From Arsukibacterium tuosuense (GTDB lineage: Bacteria; Pseudomonadota; Gammaproteobacteria; Enterobacterales; Alteromonadaceae): 64,000 nt of DNA. The position numbers and the translations under genes are program-made. Of this stretch, positions 55,048 through 63,191 are shown one piece after another (position 1 is the first letter of the stretch; every line of letters begins with the position of its first letter). The notes under the pieces are model-generated. The model saw nothing but the letters and a program-made list of their open reading frames with translations. It was not told the origin of the DNA and searched no databases. The DNA lies in assembly GCF_900215315.1 (NCBI RefSeq), contig NZ_OBEB01000001.1, forward strand, positions 806,001 to 870,000, read 5' to 3'.

Positions 55048-55890
55048 TTAATCAGCGGGTTTAATAAATTTCAGGGTCATCCGGTCACTTTCACCAATAG
55101 CAAGATAGGTTTCCCGATCGTAATTGCCCAGCGCCAGTGTAGGGGGCAAAGTATACACCCCTTTCGGGTGATCTTTGCTATCAAGCAAGTTGGCATTAAT
55201 TTCACTGCGCGCTGCCAGTTGAAAGCCAACCTGCTCTGCAGCGGCAATCACGTAAGCTTCGTCAAGGTACCCTTCTACTGCCACGCTGGTGGTATCTGAT
55301 AAGGGTGCAGCTCTGTGTTCAACTAAACCCAATACGCCACCGGGTTTAATCAGATCATACAAGGTTTGCAAGGTTGCAGATAAATGGCCGCTTTCATCCC
55401 AGATATGGGCATTACGAAACGACAGCACCATGTCAAATTGCGCTGTAGCTAAAGCTGGCTGCAGATATGGTGGGTCAAGTTCAACCTCGTGTACTGTGCC
55501 GAAAAACGCTTCGTTTTCAAGAATTCTTTCGGACAGTTTTGCACTCAAGCGTGCCCAGAACTTCGCCCGTTCCCCTTTTAACGTGCCATCATCCTGGCGG
55601 AACTGGGCGATAGTAAAATGGCCCTGCTCTTTTAAATAAGGCGCCAGAATTTCCGTATACCAACCGCGGCCAGGCCATACTTCAAGCACTGCCATATCTG
55701 GCTTCAAGCCAAAAAAATTCAACGTTTCGGCTGGATGTCGATACTGGTTACGAGCGATATGCTCAGCGCTACGTTCACTGCTAAGTGCTAACTCGCTTAG
55801 TTTCTGCCGCGGATCAGGCTCTGCCGCCAGCGTTTGCCAGCTAAGACTCAGCCCCAATGTCAGTACTATGTTTATTATTATATTTTTCAT
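55048..55890 (-). CDS. Exported class I SAM methyltransferase-like protein
   Basis: A 280-residue protein with signal peptide MKNIIINIVLTLGLSLSWQTLAAE, followed by a Rossmann methyltransferase-like domain: MAVLEVWPGRGWYTEILAPYLKE near residues 64-86 is the SAM motif I region, FDMVLSFRNAHIW near 149-161 is motif II/III, and LIKPGGVLGLVEHR near 187-200 is typical. Such signal-bearing methyltransferase-like proteins occur in many proteobacteria, but SAM is not expected in the periplasm, so a different role is possible. No lipobox is present. It stands alone. Confidence 0.82.
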   Translation of the reverse strand: MKNIIINIVLTLGLSLSWQTLAAEPDPRQKLSELALSSERSAEHIARNQYRHPAETLNFFGLKPDMAVLEVWPGRGWYTEILAPYLKEQGHFTIAQFRQDDGTLKGERAKFWARLSAKLSERILENEAFFGTVHEVELDPPYLQPALATAQFDMVLSFRNAHIWDESGHLSATLQTLYDLIKPGGVLGLVEHRAAPLSDTTSVAVEGYLDEAYVIAAAEQVGFQLAARSEINANLLDSKDHPKGVYTLPPTLALGNYDRETYLAIGESDRMTLKFIKPAD

Positions 55891-56121
55891 AGCTTCCTTT
55901 TACTGCTATTCAGCTTACAACACATCATACTTGTATGACCACAGCACAACGCAATCGTTCTAAGATAGCCTGCACTGCTGAAAATTGTCCAGCAAAACAC
56001 TCAATTGATAATCTTAATTGAATTCTTAAGTGAAAATAACGACAGCTTATCTCATGACACTTGGTTGGCCATAGGAGTTAACGTACACTTAAGTTAATTT
56101 AAAAAAGATTGAGGTTAAGCA

Positions 56122-57426
56122 ATGCGCCCAACTTTGTTGTGTCTGGCACTGGCAAGTTTATTACCATTAAACGTGGTAGCTGCCCCACAGAATATTATTT
56201 ATATGATTGGTGATGGCATGGGGCCGTCATATGTTGCGGCCTACCGCTATTATCAGCACGACCCGGCTGCAACCGAGGTAGCCAATACCGTTTATGACGA
56301 TTTACTGACCGGCATGGCCAGTACCTACCCTGATGATGATACCCTGGTTACCGATTCGGCAGCCGGTGCAACAGCCCTTGCAACCGGTGTTAAAAGCTAT
56401 AACGGCGCGATTGCCGTTAACCGCCAACATATTCCAATTGGTACCATGATGCAGCTGGCAAAACGGCTTGGCAAAGCAAACGGTATTGTCGCCAGCTCAC
56501 AGGTTAACCATGCTACACCGGCGTCATTTCTGGCACACAATAAAAGTCGGCGTAATATGAACGACATAGCCGATATGTACCTGGATTACCGGATTGAAGG
56601 CAAACCGGTTGCCGATTTAATTATTGGCGGAGGCACTAAATACTTTGTACGGCAAGACCGTAATCTTATTGATGGCTTCACTGAACTTGGCTACCAGTAT
56701 ACTGATGACTATCGTCAACTGGACAGTCTGACCCGTATACCGGCAATCGCGTTACTTACTGAGGACGCATTACCTGCTGTACTCAACACCAGTTATGACA
56801 GCATGTTAGCGCCCCTGACGGACAAAGCGCTGCAGCTGCTATCAAAGGCAGATAAGGGCTTCGTACTGATGGTAGAAGGCAGCCAGATTGACTGGTGTGG
56901 TCACGATAATGACATTGCCTGTGCCATGGCGGAAATGCATGACTTTGCCAAAGCGATTGAAGTTGCTAAAGCCTACGTTGATGCCAACCCGGATACCTTA
57001 TTAATTGTTACCGCTGATCACGAAACCGGCGGCTTGTCATTAGGCGCCAATGGTGTTTATCAGTGGCGCACTGACGTGATTAAGCAAGTGAAAGCAACAG
57101 GGCGGGAAATAGCCAAGCAGCTGCGTCAACTGGAAAACCAGCAGGAAATCAGCAAGCGTTATACAGAGCTGACGGGTATCAGCCTCGATAAAGCACAGCT
57201 GCAAATGCTGCTAACGGCGCTTGCCAACGAAGATGAAAAAGTTGGCCGCAGCCAGATATTGCAGTTCATCAGTGATGCCTCACTAACCGGCTGGACCAGT
57301 GGTGGCCATACTGCAGCGGATGTGCCCGTTATGGCGTATGGTAAACATGCCGGCGAATTTAACGGTTTTATGGATAATACCGCCATCGCCAAAAAACTGA
57401 TTCAATATATTCAACAAACTAAGTAG
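56122..57426 (+). CDS. Alkaline phosphatase
   Basis: The 434-residue enzyme has signal peptide MRPTLLCLALASLLPLNVVAA and is periplasmic. The nucleophile is Ser79 in LVTDSAAGATALATG. Metal ligands are visible in IYMIGDGMGPS (Asp31), VEGSQIDWCGHDND near 254-267, VTADHETGG near 295-303 and the final SGGHTAADVPV. It releases phosphate from phosphomonoesters. The promoter region contains no clear Pho box, so phosphate control could not be shown. It converges on a palindromic repeat and the chalcone-isomerase-like gene. Confidence 0.95.
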   Translation: MRPTLLCLALASLLPLNVVAAPQNIIYMIGDGMGPSYVAAYRYYQHDPAATEVANTVYDDLLTGMASTYPDDDTLVTDSAAGATALATGVKSYNGAIAVNRQHIPIGTMMQLAKRLGKANGIVASSQVNHATPASFLAHNKSRRNMNDIADMYLDYRIEGKPVADLIIGGGTKYFVRQDRNLIDGFTELGYQYTDDYRQLDSLTRIPAIALLTEDALPAVLNTSYDSMLAPLTDKALQLLSKADKGFVLMVEGSQIDWCGHDNDIACAMAEMHDFAKAIEVAKAYVDANPDTLLIVTADHETGGLSLGANGVYQWRTDVIKQVKATGREIAKQLRQLENQQEISKRYTELTGISLDKAQLQMLLTALANEDEKVGRSQILQFISDASLTGWTSGGHTAADVPVMAYGKHAGEFNGFMDNTAIAKKLIQYIQQTK

Positions 57427-57451
57427 CTGATTGTGTTTGCAGAATTGAAAC

Positions 57452-57549
57452 GAACCAATTTGCTCACGCTAACACGCCGTAAACCCATCCATGGGGGCTC
57501 GTTTCCGCCCGTCCAGGGCTTCAACGGTTAGCTTAGAGCAAGTTGGTTC
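57452..57549. repeat. 98-base imperfect palindrome between convergent genes
   Basis: The ends GAACCAATTTGCTC (57452-57465) and GAGCAAGTTGGTTC (57536-57549) pair over 13 of 14 positions. Inside, GCTAAC (57468-57473) pairs with GTTAGC (57527-57532) and CCGT with ACGG. The core holds two further small stems (CCCATCCATGGG and GCCCGTCCAGGGC types), so the RNA or DNA could fold into a branched, cloverleaf-like form. It fills the gap exactly up to the stop of the chalcone-isomerase-like gene. It may act as a bidirectional terminator or be a REP-like element. Confidence 0.75.
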
Positions 57550-58050
57550 TCACTCAGGTTCAATCAACTGGCGACGTAATTTCGGGGCGGTAGTGTCAGG
57601 GTGCAGCCAGATATCAAAAAAAGCCGGGGCAAATTCTTTATCTTCCACTATGCCAATATCGGTGTCGTTAAAATAAAATTGTACATGGCCCTGCTCAGTA
57701 TAAAGTGCCGCTAACCGGTCACCTTCTTTTACATCGCGCCACAGCTTATCAAGACTCTTCGCCCATTGCTGTTGCTGCTGCTCACTGCTACGATCCAGTT
57801 CTTGCCACTGCTCAACTGTGGCTTCAATAAACTGGTCTTTACTGATATCACGCTTGTAAGTTAACTCCAGTAACAACGGACGGGTTTGCTGATAATCACT
57901 GAAGCTGCCATCTGTGCTGGCCAGTCTGGCATCGTATAACTGCCAGAATAAATAGCGATAACTGCCCTCACCCACGGTGGTCAAATCAGGCTTTGCTGCC
58001 AACATGCCCGCAAAGCCCAGTGCCACTATACTAACTACCAGCTTGTGCAT
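57550..58050 (-). CDS. Chalcone-isomerase-like exported protein
   Basis: A 166-residue protein with signal peptide MHKLVVSIVALGFAGMLAA. The middle has GEGSYRYLFWQLYDARLAS near residues 27-45, a pattern of the chalcone isomerase-like family; such bacterial proteins are exported and of unknown ligand. The start lies 20 bases inside the DUF2878 gene, so the two are coupled. In marine relatives this protein, DUF2878 and an SDR belong to a larger photolyase/cyclopropane-fatty-acid-synthase cluster, most of which is missing here. Confidence 0.8.
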   Translation of the reverse strand: MHKLVVSIVALGFAGMLAAKPDLTTVGEGSYRYLFWQLYDARLASTDGSFSDYQQTRPLLLELTYKRDISKDQFIEATVEQWQELDRSSEQQQQQWAKSLDKLWRDVKEGDRLAALYTEQGHVQFYFNDTDIGIVEDKEFAPAFFDIWLHPDTTAPKLRRQLIEPE

Positions 58051-58570
58051 AAAACCTCCTGCTATACCCCAGTATCACGCCGATAATACCCCATATGATA
58101 ACCATAACCACAAAGGACCAAGCCGCTAACGGAAAATACAATACACCGCCGCTTAACGCGGCACCGCCCAGATAAGACAACGGGCCGCCACTGGCTCCCA
58201 GTAAAAACCCCAACCACCATGGCCGTAAAAATCCCGCCATGGTTTCTACCGCAGCCAGCGAAAACAATGCCCATAGCAGTAAAAACCAACCCGGCAGTAA
58301 GCTACTTCCGCTGAACGAAATAACCTGTAAAGAGACCAGTATTGCATCAACCGCAAGACCTGCCAGCGTTATCAGCAATACTGCCAGTCGCGCACGATTG
58401 GGCAGCAGATATAAACCATATAACAAATAAGCCAGTGCCGGCACTATCGCCAGGGTTTGAAAATACACCAGCGCCAACCAGGCCAGTTCAAAACCGATAA
58501 TTGAGCGCCAGTGAATACCCCTGCGTGGACTTAAGTAACCTGCAGGCACTGCTGAGCTAACATTACTCAT
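58031..58570 (-). CDS. DUF2878 membrane protein
   Basis: A 179-residue protein with about five membrane helices. The DUF2878 pattern is seen as AGFLRPWWLGFLLGASGGPLSYLGGAALSGGVLYF near residues 112-146. Function unknown. Its ATG overlaps the SDR stop by 4 bases (ATGA) and its end overlaps the chalcone-isomerase-like gene by 20 bases, so the three genes form one transcript. Confidence 0.8.
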   Translation of the reverse strand: MSNVSSAVPAGYLSPRRGIHWRSIIGFELAWLALVYFQTLAIVPALAYLLYGLYLLPNRARLAVLLITLAGLAVDAILVSLQVISFSGSSLLPGWFLLLWALFSLAAVETMAGFLRPWWLGFLLGASGGPLSYLGGAALSGGVLYFPLAAWSFVVMVIIWGIIGVILGYSRRFYAQAGS

Positions 58571-59307
58571 TGTTGTTTCATCTTCTTAGCCAGTTTGTTC
58601 CGCAGCCCGTAAGGCAGTAACCCGAGCGCTTTTAACACAAAACTTAACCGCCGCGGAAAGCGTAAGCGGCTTTTACCGGCGTTGATACCATCAAAAATCC
58701 GGCTGGCTGCTTTTTCAGGCGCCATCAGAAATGGCATCTCGAAATCGTTTTTCCGGGTAAGGGGTGTATCAATAAAACCGGGCTCAATTAAACAAACATT
58801 AATATCGGTGTCAGCTAAGTCAACCCGTAAGCTGTCAGCAAAATAGGCAACCGCAGCCTTACTGGCGCCATAAGCCTCGGCGCGGGTAAACGGAAAAAAA
58901 TGCGACATTGAACTGACAATAGCCAGCGTTGGATGACTTCCTGTGTTCAGCAGTGGCAATAAATAACGGGTGCAGCAAACGACCCCCTGAACATTGACCG
59001 CAAAGGTACGTTCAAATGCAGCCAGATCAAGATCGTCTGCATCGACATACTCACAGGTTCCGGCATTGAGAATCGCAACATCTATTTTCTGGCCAGCGGG
59101 TAAGGCTGCCGCCCAACTGGCGAGTGCGACGCTGTCAGTGACATCTAAACTTACCGGTTTAATGTTGGCATTTTGTGCAGCCAGTTCTGCCAGTTTGTCG
59201 GTTGAACGGGCGACAGCGTAAACCTGCCAGCCATTATTGGCATAACGCAATGCTGTTGCTTTGCCCATGCCGGAGCTGGCACCGGTGATCAGACAAATTT
59301 TAGCCAT
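58567..59307 (-). CDS. Short-chain dehydrogenase/reductase
   Basis: A classical SDR of 246 residues: the cofactor loop ITGASSGMGKATAL (7-20), NAG in ILNAGTCEY near 80-88, the catalytic Ser in IVSSMSHF and the YxxxK pair in AYGASKAAVAY near 144-154. The C-terminus ends in a basic helix (RNKLAKKMKQQ) that could associate with membrane. The substrate is unknown. It heads the three-gene unit with DUF2878 and the chalcone-isomerase-like gene. Confidence 0.92.
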   Translation of the reverse strand: MAKICLITGASSGMGKATALRYANNGWQVYAVARSTDKLAELAAQNANIKPVSLDVTDSVALASWAAALPAGQKIDVAILNAGTCEYVDADDLDLAAFERTFAVNVQGVVCCTRYLLPLLNTGSHPTLAIVSSMSHFFPFTRAEAYGASKAAVAYFADSLRVDLADTDINVCLIEPGFIDTPLTRKNDFEMPFLMAPEKAASRIFDGINAGKSRLRFPRRLSFVLKALGLLPYGLRNKLAKKMKQQ

Positions 59308-59393
59308 GATATATCCTTATAACGAAACTGCCTGGCAGTTTATATCGATGTTATTAACAGGATTGTACGCAAAGACATGGAGGCTGGATTGGT

Positions 59394-59708
59394 TCAGGCG
59401 TAAAGATCAACGCCCAACAACGACTGAACTTCAGCCCGACGCTGTTCGTTCTGTTGACTCTGATAGGCTGCAACTGCTTGCTGACCGCGGCTGCTATTAC
59501 TGTTTTGAAAGTTGCTTTGTTGATTGCGCTCATTATCCAGCTGATTAATTACCTGCTGACTGGCCCGGATACCTGTGCCTGCACTGGTATTTGTCGATCC
59601 AGCTAACCGACTGTCATCCTGTAATGGCGCACGACGCTGCTCAGTACCAGCAAATACGCTGGCAACATTAGCGGTGGCATTCAGGCTTTGATTTACAGTC
59701 AGGCTCAT
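59394..59708 (-). CDS. Small Gln/Asn/Ser-rich hypothetical protein
   Basis: A 104-residue polar protein without signal peptide or membrane helix. Composition is rich in Gln, Asn, Ser and Ala (NQLDNERNQQSNFQNSNSSRGQQ), with a helical end QQNEQRRAEVQSLLGVDLYA. No family is recognised. The GAAGATG stretch before the ATG is a possible ribosome site. It sits between tsaB and the SDR in the same direction, separated by 63 and about 87 bases. Expression is likely but not proven. Confidence 0.6.
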   Translation of the reverse strand: MSLTVNQSLNATANVASVFAGTEQRRAPLQDDSRLAGSTNTSAGTGIRASQQVINQLDNERNQQSNFQNSNSSRGQQAVAAYQSQQNEQRRAEVQSLLGVDLYA

Positions 59709-59770
59709 AACATCTTCATAGTAAGCAAACTGGCTTAATTATAACCAGTTTGCCAATTTAACCAAGTGTT

Positions 59771-60457
59771 TTATCTGCCGGGTAATTTTTTCCAGCTGAC
59801 TTCGTCCCGCACATAGACGGGCTCAGCCCGTTCGGCACTGACAAAAAGCCCCTGGCTAAAAGCTGGCTGTGCCAGGGTTAGCATATCCCGGGCAGAAGGA
59901 TACAAAATGTCACTGGCAATATCGGCTGGCTGCGCCCGCATCAGCTCAGTGGCATACGTTTGCCAGCCCGTGCCAACCGCTACTACTTTGTCACTTAAGC
60001 CAAGTGGCGCCAATAGTTGCGGTTTAATCGCCTGTTCGGCAGTTAATTGTTGCAACTCGCCATTACTGTCGCTGCTAAAGCTGGCCAGATACACTTCTGC
60101 CATTCTGGCATCTATAGCTGCAACAATCTGACTAGCCTGATGTATCCGCACCGCAGCCTGTGCCATTGCAGCCAGAGTCGAGACACCAAACACCGGTAAG
60201 TCCGCGCCAAACGCCAGGCCCTGGGCCACCGAGACCCCAATCCGCACCCCGGTAAAGCTACCCGGCCCGCGACCAAACACGATACCATCCAGCATGTTCA
60301 AGCTAAGGCCAGCCTCAGCCAGCAGGCTGTCTATCATTGGCAACACTCTTTTGCTGTGCTGCTGCGGACACACCTCGTCCAGCGCAATAATATGGCCCTG
60401 TTGGAGCAGGGCCACTGAACAAGCTTCAGTTGAGGTATCCAGTGCCAGTAACTTCAC
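59771..60457 (-). CDS. tsaB: tRNA threonylcarbamoyladenosine biosynthesis protein TsaB
   Basis: The 228-residue protein is the dimerisation partner of TsaD in making the t6A modification at position 37 of tRNAs. The N-terminal MKLLALDTSTEACSVALL and VFGRGPGSFTGVRIGVSVAQGLAFG near residues 61-85 are typical; key metal ligands of TsaD are absent, as expected. Its start is 1 base after the yoaA stop, so the two are co-expressed, the E. coli arrangement. Confidence 0.96.
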   Translation of the reverse strand: MKLLALDTSTEACSVALLQQGHIIALDEVCPQQHSKRVLPMIDSLLAEAGLSLNMLDGIVFGRGPGSFTGVRIGVSVAQGLAFGADLPVFGVSTLAAMAQAAVRIHQASQIVAAIDARMAEVYLASFSSDSNGELQQLTAEQAIKPQLLAPLGLSDKVVAVGTGWQTYATELMRAQPADIASDILYPSARDMLTLAQPAFSQGLFVSAERAEPVYVRDEVSWKKLPGR

Positions 60458-60458
60458 T

Positions 60459-62396
60459 TTAATTTTCCTGTCTTGTCTGTTGTAAAAACGCTACTGCGTC
60501 ATCCAGCGAGCGGGTACGACGCATCGGCGGCAAACTCTTTAGAAATACACTGCCATAGGGCCGGGTCACCAGGCGGTTGTCGCAGATAACCAGCACGCCA
60601 CGATCGGTGACATCACGGATAAGCCGGCCTACGCCCTGCTTCAGGGTGATAACCGCCTGCGGCAATTGCACCGTGCTAAACGGGTCCAGGCCGCGGCGCT
60701 GACAATCTTCGCTGCGTGCCTGTAACAACGGGTCGTCGGGTGATGCAAACGGCAGTTTATCGATAATCACGCAACTTAGCGTATTACCACGCACATCTAC
60801 CCCTTCCCAGAAGCTGCCGGTACCCAGCAGCACTGCGTTGTCCAGGGTAACAAATTGCTCCAGCAACAAGCGCTTACCAGTACTGCCCTGCACCAACACC
60901 GGCTGACTAATCTGTTCTGGCAGTGCATTGGCCATCCACTGCAACATACGATGGCTGGTAAATAAAAAGAAACAACGACCATTATTGGCTTTAATCAGCT
61001 TTACCGCTAATTCAAGTAACGCCGGGCCCATTTGCTGCTGATGCGGTTCCGGTAAATATCGCGGCAGGCATAACATGGCCTGGCTGGCATAATCGAACGG
61101 GCTTTCCAGCAGCAAAGTCTGGGCATCATCCAGTCCCATCTGCGCGGTGTAATGGTTAAAGCCTTCGTTAACTGACAAGGTGGCAGAAGTGAAAATCCAG
61201 CTGCGCTGCTCAGCCGCCACTATCGCTTTAAAACGATCAGCTATGCTTAGCGGCGTTAAATGCAAACTGACATGCAGCCGACTGGTTTCGTACCATAAAC
61301 TTACCCCGGTCTGACTTAAATCCTGCATTTTCAGCAAGCGGTTTTTCAGTTGCGCCAGCCGCTCAAAAACATTATCTACGGTATCACTGCGGCCCAGGCT
61401 GCTTTTTAATACCTGATACAGCATGTCGATAGCATCATTTACCCGGGTGAGCGCAGTTTGCATCGGCGCCTGCTGAGCTAAATCACGCCAGTTGCCACGA
61501 CTGGGGTCTGCCGCAAACTGCAGCCGCCAGTCACGCACTAAACTGGCCAGCTTTTCTGCCACTTTTACTAATTGTGGGTGATCGCGCAGCTCAGTTTTAC
61601 AGGCCAGCTCTAAATCTTTGCACAAATCCAGCAGTAAACGGCTGGATACCTGCTCGCCAAAGTAGTCACTGGCTATATCAGGCAGTTGGTGTGCTTCATC
61701 GAAGATAATGACATCCATCTGCGGCAGCAGTTCACCAAAACCGGTGTCTTTTAGCGCTAAGTCGGCGAAAAATAAGTGATGGTTTACTACCACTAAGTCA
61801 GCTGCCTGGGCATTTTTACGGGCTTTAAGTAAATGGCAGTCTTCATATACCGGGCAGTCTTTACCAAGACAGTTGTCGGTGGTGCTGGTCACGTAAGGCA
61901 AGGCTTTTGAGTCTTCGGCAATATAACTGAGCTCACCAATATCGCCCGACTGGGTTTCAGATGACCACTTTTTAATCAGGCTTAAATCCTGAATTAATTG
62001 CTCGTCCTGCACCGGCACATGGTTGTAATGTTGCTCTAAACGAAACAAGCATAAGTAATTGGCGCGGCCTTTTAATAAGGCGCTGTGAATTGGACTGGCC
62101 AGCGCCTGCTGCACTTTGGGCAAATCGCGCAGAAAGAGTTGCTCCTGCAGGTTTTTAGTACCGGTAGACAAAATAACTTTTTTGCCAGCAAGTAACGCCG
62201 GCACCAGATAGGCATAGGTTTTGCCGGTGCCCGTTCCGGCTTCGACAACCAATGCCGTGTTGCCGGAAATGGCTTCGGCAACCGCCTCAGCCATCTGCAA
62301 CTGAGCAGCACGCGGGTTAAAGCCTGAAATATTGCTGGCAAGCTTGCCCTTTTCCGCGAACGCAGCCAGCACCTGTCGGGCCAGATTACTCATCAT
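60459..62396 (-). CDS. yoaA: DinG/XPD-family DNA helicase YoaA
   Basis: The 645-residue helicase has Walker A VVEAGTGTGKTYAYLVP near residues 50-66, iron-sulfur cluster cysteines in the form LCLFRLEQ and NCLGKDCPVYEDCHLLKARK near 175-195, the DEAH box IIFDEAHQLPD near 231-241 and the C-terminal motif VGRLIRDVTDRGV near 598-610. Its length and its neighbour tsaB point to YoaA rather than DinG. It unwinds DNA during repair of replication damage. Confidence 0.94.
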   Translation of the reverse strand: MMSNLARQVLAAFAEKGKLASNISGFNPRAAQLQMAEAVAEAISGNTALVVEAGTGTGKTYAYLVPALLAGKKVILSTGTKNLQEQLFLRDLPKVQQALASPIHSALLKGRANYLCLFRLEQHYNHVPVQDEQLIQDLSLIKKWSSETQSGDIGELSYIAEDSKALPYVTSTTDNCLGKDCPVYEDCHLLKARKNAQAADLVVVNHHLFFADLALKDTGFGELLPQMDVIIFDEAHQLPDIASDYFGEQVSSRLLLDLCKDLELACKTELRDHPQLVKVAEKLASLVRDWRLQFAADPSRGNWRDLAQQAPMQTALTRVNDAIDMLYQVLKSSLGRSDTVDNVFERLAQLKNRLLKMQDLSQTGVSLWYETSRLHVSLHLTPLSIADRFKAIVAAEQRSWIFTSATLSVNEGFNHYTAQMGLDDAQTLLLESPFDYASQAMLCLPRYLPEPHQQQMGPALLELAVKLIKANNGRCFFLFTSHRMLQWMANALPEQISQPVLVQGSTGKRLLLEQFVTLDNAVLLGTGSFWEGVDVRGNTLSCVIIDKLPFASPDDPLLQARSEDCQRRGLDPFSTVQLPQAVITLKQGVGRLIRDVTDRGVLVICDNRLVTRPYGSVFLKSLPPMRRTRSLDDAVAFLQQTRQEN

Positions 62397-62487
62397 GGGT
62401 TTGCTGCTTCAGGCTGGGGTTTAAGGTCGTCACTACAGCACCTGGTTTAAAAAAAGAGCGCTATTATGCCTTTATCAGCAGAAAAAT

Positions 62488-62739
62488 TCAGACAAAAATA
62501 TCAAGGTGGCCGTCTTTATCTACATGTTGTTCCTCTTCCGGCGTCGTGTAAGGCGGCTCCGGATAATCTTCAGCACGCCTGCCTCTGTTGAACGATGGCC
62601 GGCGCATAATAAGATATTTTTGTTCATTCGGTTTTAGCGGGCTTAACCTGGCTTCTTTAAACACCGGTACCACCTGCTTTGGATCAGGCTCAACCGGCGT
62701 GCCTGGCACCCGTTGTACAAACGGCATAAAAGCGTCCAT
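62488..62739 (-). CDS. Small proline/charge-rich hypothetical protein
   Basis: An 83-residue polar protein with many Pro, Glu, Arg and Asp residues (VPGTPVEPDPKQVVPVFKEARLSPLKP) and an acidic end DKDGHLDIFV. No family or membrane segment is recognised. An AGGGGG site lies just before the ATG. It is upstream of yoaA on the same strand with a 91-base gap and is divergent from the his leader. Probably real, function unknown. Confidence 0.6.
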   Translation of the reverse strand: MDAFMPFVQRVPGTPVEPDPKQVVPVFKEARLSPLKPNEQKYLIMRRPSFNRGRRAEDYPEPPYTTPEEEQHVDKDGHLDIFV

Positions 62740-63024
62740 AACTGCCCCCTAAAAATTCATTACTATGTTATCGGCCTCTTAACAAAAAACTTGAATAGTG
62801 CAACTCATTGACTATACAAGTTGACCGTATTTTAACCTCGAAATTCACAAATCGAGTTAACCTCGAAAAATTATTTATGGAAAAATAAGCGGCTTAATAA
62901 TTAAAAGCATTATATATCAATATAATAACAGGTTTTGCTTGAAATTATGTTCGGCATATCGCGCTTGCACTTTAGCTGCTTCGCAGGTAACTTGTATAAC
63001 ATCTTAATACGCAAGAATCAGATA
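62740..63024. promoter_or_regulatory. AT-rich upstream region of the his operon
   Basis: This gap is AT-rich between 62820 and 62960. A -10-like TATAAC lies at 62995-63000, about 25 bases before the leader start, but no -35 at the right distance is convincing. Confidence 0.4.
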
Positions 63025-63066
63025 ATGCTTAACGTTACTACCCTGCACCACCATCATAGGCACTAG
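63025..63066 (+). CDS. hisL: Histidine operon leader peptide
   Basis: A 13-codon frame reads MLNVTTLHHHHRH and contains five His codons among its last six, four in a row. Ribosome stalling at these codons when charged tRNA-His is scarce controls the downstream attenuator. It ends about 50 bases before the terminator stem. E. coli hisL has seven His codons in a row; this one is shorter but of the same design. Confidence 0.93.
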   Translation: MLNVTTLHHHHRH

Positions 63067-63152
63067 CCGTCCGATATTTCGGAGGGCTGAAGTCTGGCGC
63101 TCCGGTGGTAACGTAACAAAAACCCCGAGCCCAGGCCCGGGGTTTTTGTTTA
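63032..63152 (+). promoter_or_regulatory. his attenuator (leader pairing and terminator)
   Basis: The terminator stem is AACAAAAACCCCG (63115-63127) with CGGGGTTTTTGTT (63138-63150). Alternative pairings are visible: ACGTTACTACC (63032-63042, inside hisL) can pair with GGTGGTAACGT (63104-63114, one G-U), and TCCGA/TCGGA form a small stem at 63070-63083. A ribosome stalled on the His codons would cover the first arm and free the later region for antitermination. Confidence 0.88.
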
Positions 63153-63191
63153 TTATATTATCCATTTTTAAATATCGTCATGGAGACCATT

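Noticed and set aside
55891-56121. Pho box before alkaline phosphatase
   Set aside because: No pair of CTGTCAT-like repeats at 11-base spacing; only AT-rich text and ACTTAAGT palindromes.
57452-57549. Integron attC site
   Set aside because: It is palindromic with an inner GTTAGC, but there is no integrase, no cassette array, and the arms are longer and more perfect than in attC.
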